Below are positions 1-8,030 of a stretch of 64,000 nucleotides of DNA, in pieces. Under the pieces are notes generated by a model, which made no database searches, was not told where the DNA came from, and saw only the letters and a list, made by a program, of their open reading frames with translations. A program made the translations under genes and the position numbers. Every line of letters starts with the position of its first letter. Within the stretch, counting starts at the first letter, position 1. The DNA is from Acidobacteriaceae bacterium dw_441 (GTDB lineage Bacteria > Acidobacteriota > Terriglobia > Terriglobales > Acidobacteriaceae): positions 607,340 through 671,339 of the forward strand of contig JAAVVA010000002.1 in NCBI GenBank assembly GCA_018449715.1, read 5' to 3'.

Positions 1-1933
1 AAGTATCCTGCGCGAAGGCTTCGAAGGCATTGCTGCGCATCAGGGTGTACGCCCTGCTTGAGATCTCGCCGTAGCTGTTGAAGTTTCCGAGAGCGGCGTT
101 GGCGATGGCCACGCCGGTCGTCTGGGGGTTGCCGGTCGGAGAGAACTGGAAGCCGCCGTTCTGGTTGTTGGTTCCACCGGGAGCGTTCGAGATGACCACC
201 TGGTCCCGGTTGTTCTGCAGGCCGCGCTCGATATATGCGCCGAACTTGATGACGTGGCGTCCCGTGGGAACCCACGAGACATTGTCACTCAAGGTATAGA
301 CCTGTCCGCTCGACTTCGAGGGGTACGGTCCGCCGTCGAGGGTGGTGAAGCTGGTGATGGCGACGGTCGGGATCTTCTCTTCCACGTCCTTCGTGCCCGG
401 GAAAATGTAAGGGTAGTCGATTCCGTAAAGGCTGCGCTCGTACGGACGGCTTTCGAGGTTGGCTGTCTTCACCAGCTCGTTCGAGGCCGAGATGGTGAAA
501 TCGTTCAGCCACTTCGACGAGAGCGTGCTGGTGATGTTGAAGGCCGCGGTGTCGTTCGGGCGGGACTGGTCCGTACCCACGCGGTCGAGGTTGGAGGTGA
601 ACGGGCTGATCGACTCGTACTCATAGTGCTGGGCCGTCAGGGTGTAGCGGTTGCGTCCAGCGTAGTAGTCGACGCGATAAAAATCTTTGCGGCTGTTGCG
701 GGGAGCGGGCAGAGCGCCGATCCAGTTTGAGGCTCCCTGCTGGAAACCCGGCGTCGGCAGGGGGTACGCGCTTAGAAGCGCAAGGCCGTTCCTGCTGAGG
801 CGCGATGGGTCGATGATGTTGTTCGCAAAGGGCTGGCCGGTCGTCGGATCCTTCACGATTTGCGCGGAGTTGGTGAAGGGATTCGCAGGGTTGAGCAGCT
901 CGCTGAAGTTTCCGGCACGCATAAGCGCGGTGGGAACGGTTGCGGTGTTGGTCTGCTGCTGGCGGAAACGGACCCACTCCTCGGCGACGAAGAAGAAGAG
1001 CTTATCCTTATTAACATTCCACTTGCCGGGCCAGTAGATCGGGCCGCCGATGGAGAAACCGGGCTGGTTGAAGCGCAGACCATCGGGCTTGCTGTTCAAG
1101 GTCGGGTTGGGGCTGCTGTTTCTTACCCAGGTGTTGGCGTCGAGGGCTGAGTTGCGGAAGAACTCGAAGGCCGTTCCATGAAAGCTGCTGGTACCGCTCT
1201 TGGAGACGAAGCGAATCTGTCCACCATCGACGCGGCCATACTCCGCGGGATAGTTCGCCGCGAGAATCTGGATCTGCTGAATGGCATCGGTATTGAAGAC
1301 GCCGATGGTCGCCGTTCCTGAACGCGTACGCACTGCGTTGACGCCGTCCAGAGTGATGGCGTTCTCAGTGCTGGAGCTGCCGTTGATGGTGAAGCCGTTG
1401 GAACCGAGATCATCCGGGTTGAACTGGTTGAAGTTTCCACCCGAAACGCCCGCCTTTGTGAGAGCCAGGTTAATGGGATTCCTTCCGTTCAGCGCGAGGT
1501 CTTTAATCTGAGCCGACTCGATGGTGCGCCCCACCATTGCGGTATCGGTCTGCACCTCTGCTCCCGAGGAGGCGACGGTGACCTCCTGCGAGATCTCGCC
1601 CAGTTCAAGGGCGGCGTTGATCGTGACGTGTGCTCCGGCGTCGAGCTGGATGCCCGTGCGCTTGTACATCTTGAATCCCGTTCCTTCGATGACGACGTCA
1701 TAAAGGTCCACGGGAAGATTGGGAACGCTATAGACTCCCTTGGAGTCGGTGCGGGTGGTCTGCGTGGTTCCTTTCGCAGAGCTGACGATCTTTACCACTG
1801 CGTCCTGAACGACTGCGTTCGAACTGTCCGTGACCATGCCACTGATCTGCCCCTGGTCGAGCTGAGCGAACGCTCGAAAGGGCAGGCACACGAACAGCAC
1901 AGCGCCTACGATGGCCAATAGAAACGACTTCAT
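1..1933 (-). CDS. Oar-like TonB-dependent receptor, partial (5' part; 3' end beyond the left edge)
   Basis: The frame is open from an ATG at 1933 to base 1, giving about 644 N-terminal residues. It begins MKSFLLAIVGAVLF, a Sec signal peptide ending near AFAQ. A carboxypeptidase-regulatory-like beta-sandwich follows at about residues 25-105 (GQISGMVTDSSNA, then the DLYDVVIEG segment), and then a plug domain with the NGSSSTENAITLDGVN stretch and a YPAEYGRVDGG motif near residue 240. The rest is start-of-barrel sequence. This is the architecture of Oar-type receptors, thought in Acidobacteriota to import oligosaccharides or other large substrates with TonB energy; no SusD partner is present. AGGAG lies 6 bases upstream of the ATG. 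It diverges from the CadC-like regulator at 2145. The substrate cannot be inferred from sequence. Confidence 0.9.
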   Translation of the reverse strand, partial: MKSFLLAIVGAVLFVCLPFRAFAQLDQGQISGMVTDSSNAVVQDAVVKIVSSAKGTTQTTRTDSKGVYSVPNLPVDLYDVVIEGTGFKMYKRTGIQLDAGAHVTINAALELGEISQEVTVASSGAEVQTDTAMVGRTIESAQIKDLALNGRNPINLALTKAGVSGGNFNQFNPDDLGSNGFTINGSSSTENAITLDGVNAVRTRSGTATIGVFNTDAIQQIQILAANYPAEYGRVDGGQIRFVSKSGTSSFHGTAFEFFRNSALDANTWVRNSSPNPTLNSKPDGLRFNQPGFSIGGPIYWPGKWNVNKDKLFFFVAEEWVRFRQQQTNTATVPTALMRAGNFSELLNPANPFTNSAQIVKDPTTGQPFANNIIDPSRLSRNGLALLSAYPLPTPGFQQGASNWIGALPAPRNSRKDFYRVDYYAGRNRYTLTAQHYEYESISPFTSNLDRVGTDQSRPNDTAAFNITSTLSSKWLNDFTISASNELVKTANLESRPYERSLYGIDYPYIFPGTKDVEEKIPTVAITSFTTLDGGPYPSKSSGQVYTLSDNVSWVPTGRHVIKFGAYIERGLQNNRDQVVISNAPGGTNNQNGGFQFSPTGNPQTTGVAIANAALGNFNSYGEISSRAYTLMRSNAFEAFAQDT

Positions 1934-2144
1934 GGATTGTCTCCTGAGTGAGGGAGGTGCTCATGGCACCTCCCATCGCCACAGTGCTCGATTCCTCTGG
2001 TCGATTCAATGTTCTGCGCGTTGTTCCTCTCTGACTTCCTCCTGACCTGGCAAGCCATTTAATTTGAGAAAGATACAGAGACTAATGACTCACATTCACG
2101 GTGCATTCATGGGGCGTTGTTAGGGTCTTTGTAACGGCATTCCA

Positions 2145-4409
2145 ATGGAAACGGAGCAAAAAGAACTCAAGGCAATATCTTCGATCCTGCGTTTTGGAAG
2201 ATATGAGGTCGATCTCGAACGCCGTGAGCTTCGGCGCAGCGGTCTGCTGATTCGCCTGCAATCGCAGCCGTTCACCCTGCTGGTTCTGCTGCTCGAACGC
2301 CCGAACCAGGTCGTCACCCGGATGGAGATGCGGGAGGCGCTCTGGGGCGAGAACATCACTGTCGACTTCGAACAAAGCCTCAGCTCTGCGATCAAAAAGC
2401 TGCGGGAGGCGCTCGAAGATGCAGCCTCCAACCCGCTCTTCATCGAAACCGTTGCCAGACGGGGATATCGTTTTATCGCTCCTGTAACAACGTTCCACGT
2501 GGAACAACAGGCCACCGAAGAACAGGCACAGACGAAGCTTCCCGAAGGCGTGGCGGAAAATAGAGGCACTCGCGCTCCCGAGTCGCCTAGTTCGACTGTC
2601 TCCGCACTCGCAGCTGTCGCCTCAACCGGAGAGGGAACACAGACGACGATTCGGGAGAGGCTGTCTCCCCTTACTTTATTAATGGTCTGCGCTCTCGTCC
2701 TGATTGCGGCTGTCACTCTCTGGGGGGTCCGCAGCACGGCGGTCACACCTACGTATCGCATCTCGCAGATCACCACGACCAATCATGTTTTTACCGGAAC
2801 GAAACACGGAGATGGAGATATCGTTCCGGGGATTATCACCGACGGGCCGAAGATTTACTTTCCAATGTTTGAAGGTGGCAAATCTCTGCTCAGCTCTGCA
2901 CTGGTGGGCGATGGAGAAATCAGCGTCCTCCACCTGCCGCCGGAGATCAACATGCCCATCCCAACGGACATCTCTCCTGATCTCACACGACTGCTGGTGA
3001 TCGACCGCATTGGACTGACCTCGGAGCATCCCCTGTGGATTGTCCCGGTCAACGGCGGGGGAGCGGAACGAGTCGCCAACACACTCGCACACGATGCCGT
3101 GTGGACCAAGGATGGAACCCATATCCTCTTCGCCCGCGAGAATAAGCTTTATCAGGCTCGAGCTGATGGCTATGAGGTTACGCCCCTCGCCTCGCTTCCC
3201 TCCCGTGCTTCGTGGATGCGCTGGTCTCCCGACGGGAAACGACTTCGGTTCACGATGAGCAATCTTCTGGACGGAAAGAGATCGTTATGGCAGATCGACT
3301 CCAACGGCTCCAACCTTCGCCCTGTTCTTCCCCACTGGAAGCCGGAGGTAGATATTTGCTGCGGAAGCTGGACCGAGGATGGCAAGCACTTCTTCTTCAG
3401 CGTGACGGAGGATAGCTACAGTGACCTATGGCAGCAGGATGAAAAACTCTTTGGCTTACTACCGTGGGCCTCTGCACCTTACCATCTGACCAATGGGCCG
3501 CTGGACTTTCTCGCTCCGCTTGCCAGCAAGCGAAACTCTTCCGTGTTTGCAATCGGTCTGCAGCAAAGCTCCCGCCAGTTCCGTTTCAATCCCATGACAC
3601 GCCAGGTGCTTCCGGACCTTCCTCTGCCCAGCGAAGTAAAGCGCACGGAGTTCTCCGCGGACGGGCTCTGGATGGCATGGATCGACTCCCGTACCGGATC
3701 CCTGTGGCGCAGTCGTTCTGACGGAACTCTTCGGCTGCAGTTAACGACGCCCCCGAATGAAGTCTGGATGATGAAGTGGTCACCTGACGCCAAACAGATC
3801 GCATATATCTCCCGCACTCCCGGCGAACCGTGGAAGATCCATGTCACCAGTTCGGTCGGAGGGCAGTCATGGGTGCCTCTGCCGCAGGACCGGGGGCAAA
3901 CCGATGTGGAATGGTCCCCGGATGGGCGCTATCTCCTCTTTGGCCGGGTTCCAGACTCGGTGAAGGTAGACAGCGAGCCAAAGTATCTCTCTCTCTACGA
4001 TCTGACCACGCACAAGGTCAGCACCGTTCCTGGTTCGCTGGGTATGACCAGTCCTCGCTACTCGCCCGACGGAAAGCATATTGCAGCCCTCAAGAACGAT
4101 GGGCACCAGCTCGTTCTCTTCGATACAGAAAGCCATCAATGGCGCATGCTCGAAGATATGCCAATCTCAGATCCGGTCTGGGCACATGATGGTCGTTCGT
4201 TGTTCTTCCTCGCCTTCCAGGCAGAAGGAAGAACCGTATTCCGCTTCTCTCTTTCAGACGGTCACCTTGAGCATGTCATCGGCATCGAGGATATGCGCCT
4301 GAACGATGTGGGAGTGTTCTGGTTTCATAGTCTGGCGCCCGGTGACACCCCGCTGATCCGGCTAAACACCTCGAACGCCAACTTATACAGCATTAGACCC
4401 AATCAGTAA
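2145..4409 (+). CDS. CadC-like winged-helix regulator with TM helix and TolB/PD40 propeller
   Basis: 754 residues. Residues about 15-113 form an OmpR/CadC-type winged helix (FGRYEVDLERRELRR at the start, ETVARRGYRFI at the recognition wing). A linker follows, then one transmembrane helix at about 174-196. The periplasmic part carries repeated propeller motifs: WSPDGKRLRF, FSADGLWMAWI, WSPDAKQIAYI, WSPDGRYLLF and YSPDGKHIAAL. The layout implies a membrane-anchored one-component regulator whose outer propeller senses a ligand or protein and whose inner domain binds DNA, as in CadC/ToxR. It diverges from the receptor gene at 1933 across about 210 bases, so that receptor is a plausible target. 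Such fusions are common in Acidobacteriota, and the ligand is unknown. No strong ribosome binding site precedes the chosen ATG. Confidence 0.85.
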   Translation: METEQKELKAISSILRFGRYEVDLERRELRRSGLLIRLQSQPFTLLVLLLERPNQVVTRMEMREALWGENITVDFEQSLSSAIKKLREALEDAASNPLFIETVARRGYRFIAPVTTFHVEQQATEEQAQTKLPEGVAENRGTRAPESPSSTVSALAAVASTGEGTQTTIRERLSPLTLLMVCALVLIAAVTLWGVRSTAVTPTYRISQITTTNHVFTGTKHGDGDIVPGIITDGPKIYFPMFEGGKSLLSSALVGDGEISVLHLPPEINMPIPTDISPDLTRLLVIDRIGLTSEHPLWIVPVNGGGAERVANTLAHDAVWTKDGTHILFARENKLYQARADGYEVTPLASLPSRASWMRWSPDGKRLRFTMSNLLDGKRSLWQIDSNGSNLRPVLPHWKPEVDICCGSWTEDGKHFFFSVTEDSYSDLWQQDEKLFGLLPWASAPYHLTNGPLDFLAPLASKRNSSVFAIGLQQSSRQFRFNPMTRQVLPDLPLPSEVKRTEFSADGLWMAWIDSRTGSLWRSRSDGTLRLQLTTPPNEVWMMKWSPDAKQIAYISRTPGEPWKIHVTSSVGGQSWVPLPQDRGQTDVEWSPDGRYLLFGRVPDSVKVDSEPKYLSLYDLTTHKVSTVPGSLGMTSPRYSPDGKHIAALKNDGHQLVLFDTESHQWRMLEDMPISDPVWAHDGRSLFFLAFQAEGRTVFRFSLSDGHLEHVIGIEDMRLNDVGVFWFHSLAPGDTPLIRLNTSNANLYSIRPNQ

Positions 4410-4457
4410 GCGATTGAATTTCCGCGTTCACCGACAGAGTTGTCGTGGTTGGAATCT

Positions 4458-5162
4458 TCAGCGCGAGGGAATTCTTCCGTGGTAAAAATATTCGCCAAGC
4501 CCAATCGTGAAGAGCCAACATCCATAAAATGCGTGCTCGACGGAAGATACCAGAAGGCTGTCGGTCGAGAGATAGCGCCAGGCAAACAGGAGTCCACCGA
4601 AAAAAGTCAGGGCTACTGCAATCCAGTTTCGAAAGATCAGGTGCATGAAAGAAAATGCAACTGCGCTTATCACGATAAGCATGAGATGGCTTGAGAACAG
4701 AGGCGTGTATCGCTGGATGAGAAAGCTTCGATAGATCAGGCCTTGCGGATAGACGGAAAGAATCGGATAGAGAACCATCACGACTCCCCAAAGCACGGGC
4801 CGTTGCCGCACGAAACTGAACAATAGATGAGGGGCTGCTGCGCCAACGCGGATCCAAAGAATTGCGCCAACGACCAGAAAAACGAGGAGGATACTCGATA
4901 GGCTCCCTGCAAGCGGCGCTGGATTCCATAGGAGGTTTCGTGAAAAGCCTGTATCGAGGCGCAACTGCCAGTAGCAGTAGAGCGCTACCACCCACAGGAG
5001 CGGCAAAGCTGGCAAGGGACGCGGGGAGAAACGGAATGCCAACGGAAGCGCGAAATACAAAACTGTAAATTCAATGAACAGGAACAGGCGTGGCATCTGC
5101 AATCGGACCTTCCATATCTTCGCTTCGAGGTCTTGCTCGCATCCAAGATATCTGAACGACAA
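4458..5162 (-). CDS. CPBP-family membrane protein with altered catalytic motif
   Basis: 234 residues from a TTG start, or about 212 from the internal ATG at residue 23 (MPRLFLFIEF); AGGAG sits about 16 bases before the TTG, so the start is uncertain. The protein is mostly membrane helices. It resembles CPBP/CAAX-type intramembrane endopeptidases: motif 2 is present as FSFMH and motif 3 as VEHAFYG. Motif 1, normally EExxxR or the PQExxxR variant, reads YPQGLIYR, with Gly where a catalytic Glu is expected. It is therefore either a non-proteolytic homologue or uses another residue. It is convergent with the CadC-like gene and lies downstream of the receptor gene on the same strand. Base composition is lower in GC than most of the window. 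Confidence 0.6.
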   Translation of the reverse strand: MSFRYLGCEQDLEAKIWKVRLQMPRLFLFIEFTVLYFALPLAFRFSPRPLPALPLLWVVALYCYWQLRLDTGFSRNLLWNPAPLAGSLSSILLVFLVVGAILWIRVGAAAPHLLFSFVRQRPVLWGVVMVLYPILSVYPQGLIYRSFLIQRYTPLFSSHLMLIVISAVAFSFMHLIFRNWIAVALTFFGGLLFAWRYLSTDSLLVSSVEHAFYGCWLFTIGLGEYFYHGRIPSR

Positions 5163-5207
5163 TGCAGCAATATTTCAACTCCTCATGTCCTGTCCGTATT
5201 CAAAAAA

Positions 5208-8000
5208 TCAAAATGAGAAGTACGAGGTAAAGTAGACGGTTCTGTTTCCCGGCGAGGACAAAGCAAACGCTCCACTTGCCGGAACAAGTTGTTGTCCGAA
5301 TAAAGGAGAACCCAGCACACCGTTTGGCGGTGCGAGGTTAACCATATTGAGGATGTTGGTGGCGCCTACGATCATCGTCAGAGTGTAACGAGGAATCGGC
5401 TTGGATGCAGCGTTGTGTTGCGGTGAAGGCTCCGTGCTGGCGGCTCGTTCTCCGAAGTTGAATACCCTGTTGAGAGTTACATGCACGGTAGCGCTCGTCG
5501 GAGACGTTCCCAAACCATAAGGAACGATCTTCTCTCCTTTACCCACTGGATTCGTGTCGAGACAACCATAGGGCGTGCTGACGACATCAGGCGCACCGCA
5601 GACTCCGAAGGTTGGCCTGGCGTTCGATTGGTTGTTACCTGTCAAATCGTTCCCGATGGTGATGTTGTAGGGCCTTTGCGCTTCCACCGTGGCAATCGCG
5701 GTAAAGGTGATGCGGTATGGTGCTCTGTATGTCAGAAATGCTTCCAACTGGTGCGCCGGAGCGAAGGCGGCGCGGCCGTAATCGAGGGATGGAAGATGCG
5801 AAATGGATGGGAAATAATTTACGCCCTGCGTGTTTGCCCTCGCATGGTTGTAGGTATAGACCGAGTGCAGAGTAAGTTTTTTGTAAGTCGTGTTCGAGGT
5901 AACGATGATCTGGTGCTGGCGGAAATCCCCGCCCGATTGGAACTGGTAGTTGTAGGTAGAAGGTGTTGGACCGATGATCGTATAGGTTGAAGGATCGAAA
6001 GCTGGCGCATTTACGTTGTTGGTGTAGTACTGATGCACTCCACGCGTGTAAAGATAATTCACATTCAGCGAGCCAAACCGCCCCAGGCTGCGATCTACAC
6101 CAATCGCGGCCTGCACATTACGCGAGATGCGAAACTTGGAATCCAACGTATAGATGAAGGGAGTTGAAGCTGTTTCACCGGCTAAAACATCTGGAGAGAT
6201 GGGATGATCCGGGTCATAAAAATCGGGGTTGCGAATGATGTAGTTTCGCTGAAAATATCCGTTATTGTGAATCGTCTGGATTTGCATGGCAGGCGTTGCA
6301 CGGTTGTAGAAGATTCCTCCCGCAACATGGATAACAGTTTTAGGAGCGGAGTTCCCTTTGTATCGCGGCGACCATGCCAGACCAAGCCGTGGAGCCCAGT
6401 TCAGATGATCGTGCACCCTGTTCTGTCCTTCTACACGTAATCCATAACTCAGGTTCAGCGATGGCTTCCATCGCCACTCATCCTGAAAGAAAAGCGCTCC
6501 GTCGAACTGCAGTAGCCTGGCTAAAGGATTGGTGATGACAGTGGCGGTATAGATGTATGGTTTCGGTTGAGCTGCGTGGTAGTCCGCCAAGGACTGGAAA
6601 AGGTAATTTCCGTTAGAGCCGGAATTGGAGTAGTCCGCCACTCTATAGGTGCGTCCTAGAACTCCCATTCGCATGACGTGAGAACCGGAGGTATACGTCA
6701 TGTAATCGTGCAGTTCAAGATTGTCCTGGTGATTACTGGCGTATCCAGAGGTGCTTCCACCAGTAACAAAAGAACCCTGCACTGTTACCGCGGGTTTTGT
6801 GTTGCCCGGAATCTGACTCGTGCGCATACGCACCCAGCGCAGACTGAGTTCATTGAGCGCGCTCGGACTTAAAATCATCGTGTCCTTCGCCTGAAAAAAG
6901 TTTTCAATGTCGGAGCTGTTATATCCCTGCTCCGGCAGGTTCAAGCCACCTGTGCCTGCACCAGTACGACGCATGCGAAAGAAGATCCACTGGGCCTGCA
7001 GCAGGTGCTTCCCGACCTGTCCATCAAGGCGGCTGTATCCAGTAGTCGTGGAATAGGGCGCGGCCAAGGCCTGGTTCAAAACACGCGGCGCGGCCGAGGT
7101 ATCGTTTGGATCCACTGCTCTTAGAAAATTCTGGTTTTGCCTTTGCCAGTACTGCGTCGCGATGAAGTAGGACGCCTTCTTGCCGATCGGTCCCGCCACA
7201 TCGACAGGGACGGAATAATACTGATAGTCCGGCTGAATACTTGCCAGCGAATTTGACGTATTCAACGCTGAGTTCAGATAGGAGGCACGCACGTGACCAT
7301 TGAACTTTACAGCGCCGGGTTTGGTAATGATGTCAATACGCCCATAACCAATGCGATCGTATTCAGCGGAAAACGGATTTTGATTGACGCGTACTTCCAG
7401 GATGGAGCTTTTAGGTGGAATCTGTCCCCCGGTGTATCCGTCGATATATAACTGGCCCCCATCGGGCCCGGCTGCAGGTCCGGCGAGAGCTTGAAGCTCA
7501 GTTTGAAATGCATCAGGATCATCTGCCATCGCATCGAGATCACTTCCCTTCAACACAGTGGCATTATTGTTTTCTTCTGAACTCAGGCTGACGCCATTAG
7601 TCTGGGTTGTTACTGTGACCTGTTCCTCCGAAGCTACATGCAGCCTGACGATAATCTCCTCGGTATGCGTATCTTCAATCGAGATGCCGGTGAGAGTGTA
7701 ATGAGCAAATCCTGTCGCTTCAACGTCAAGATCATAGAGTCCTTGCGAAATATCTTTGAAGCTATAACTTCCGTCAGGTCCGCTCGTACGTTCCCCAACC
7801 TTCTCTCCACGCTGCAAAAGTAGAAGATGGGCTTCCGGCACCACGGCTCCTGTACTATCTTCGATCCTGCCCGCAAGGCTTCCAGTGCTCTGCGCCATTG
7901 CCGCAGAACACCACAGGCTCCAAAACAGAAGGCTCTTTGCCAGCTTCTTCACAACGGTGTTCGCCTTGTAGTGAGACAATACGACCTCCCGATGCTCCAC
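5208..8000 (-). CDS. Oar-like TonB-dependent receptor
   Basis: Up to 930 residues, complete. After the signal peptide (LLFWSLWCSAAMAQ) comes a carboxypeptidase-regulatory-like domain (GSLAGRIEDSTGAVVPEA, about residues 40-120), a plug with the YIDGYTGGQIPPKSSI segment, and an outer-membrane barrel ending in the aromatic FTSYFSF typical of BamA-inserted barrels. The start is uncertain: the frame opens with GTG at 8000, but GGGAGG lies 5 bases before a TTG at 7979, a better-spaced site. It follows the PadR-ADOP genes on the same strand with a gap of only about 30 bases, so co-transcription is likely. It is shorter than the third receptor (about 1150 residues). Substrate unknown. Confidence 0.9.
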   Translation of the reverse strand: MEHREVVLSHYKANTVVKKLAKSLLFWSLWCSAAMAQSTGSLAGRIEDSTGAVVPEAHLLLLQRGEKVGERTSGPDGSYSFKDISQGLYDLDVEATGFAHYTLTGISIEDTHTEEIIVRLHVASEEQVTVTTQTNGVSLSSEENNNATVLKGSDLDAMADDPDAFQTELQALAGPAAGPDGGQLYIDGYTGGQIPPKSSILEVRVNQNPFSAEYDRIGYGRIDIITKPGAVKFNGHVRASYLNSALNTSNSLASIQPDYQYYSVPVDVAGPIGKKASYFIATQYWQRQNQNFLRAVDPNDTSAAPRVLNQALAAPYSTTTGYSRLDGQVGKHLLQAQWIFFRMRRTGAGTGGLNLPEQGYNSSDIENFFQAKDTMILSPSALNELSLRWVRMRTSQIPGNTKPAVTVQGSFVTGGSTSGYASNHQDNLELHDYMTYTSGSHVMRMGVLGRTYRVADYSNSGSNGNYLFQSLADYHAAQPKPYIYTATVITNPLARLLQFDGALFFQDEWRWKPSLNLSYGLRVEGQNRVHDHLNWAPRLGLAWSPRYKGNSAPKTVIHVAGGIFYNRATPAMQIQTIHNNGYFQRNYIIRNPDFYDPDHPISPDVLAGETASTPFIYTLDSKFRISRNVQAAIGVDRSLGRFGSLNVNYLYTRGVHQYYTNNVNAPAFDPSTYTIIGPTPSTYNYQFQSGGDFRQHQIIVTSNTTYKKLTLHSVYTYNHARANTQGVNYFPSISHLPSLDYGRAAFAPAHQLEAFLTYRAPYRITFTAIATVEAQRPYNITIGNDLTGNNQSNARPTFGVCGAPDVVSTPYGCLDTNPVGKGEKIVPYGLGTSPTSATVHVTLNRVFNFGERAASTEPSPQHNAASKPIPRYTLTMIVGATNILNMVNLAPPNGVLGSPLFGQQLVPASGAFALSSPGNRTVYFTSYFSF

Positions 8001-8030
8001 AGAGCACCCTAACCGACCGTTTTTTTGACA

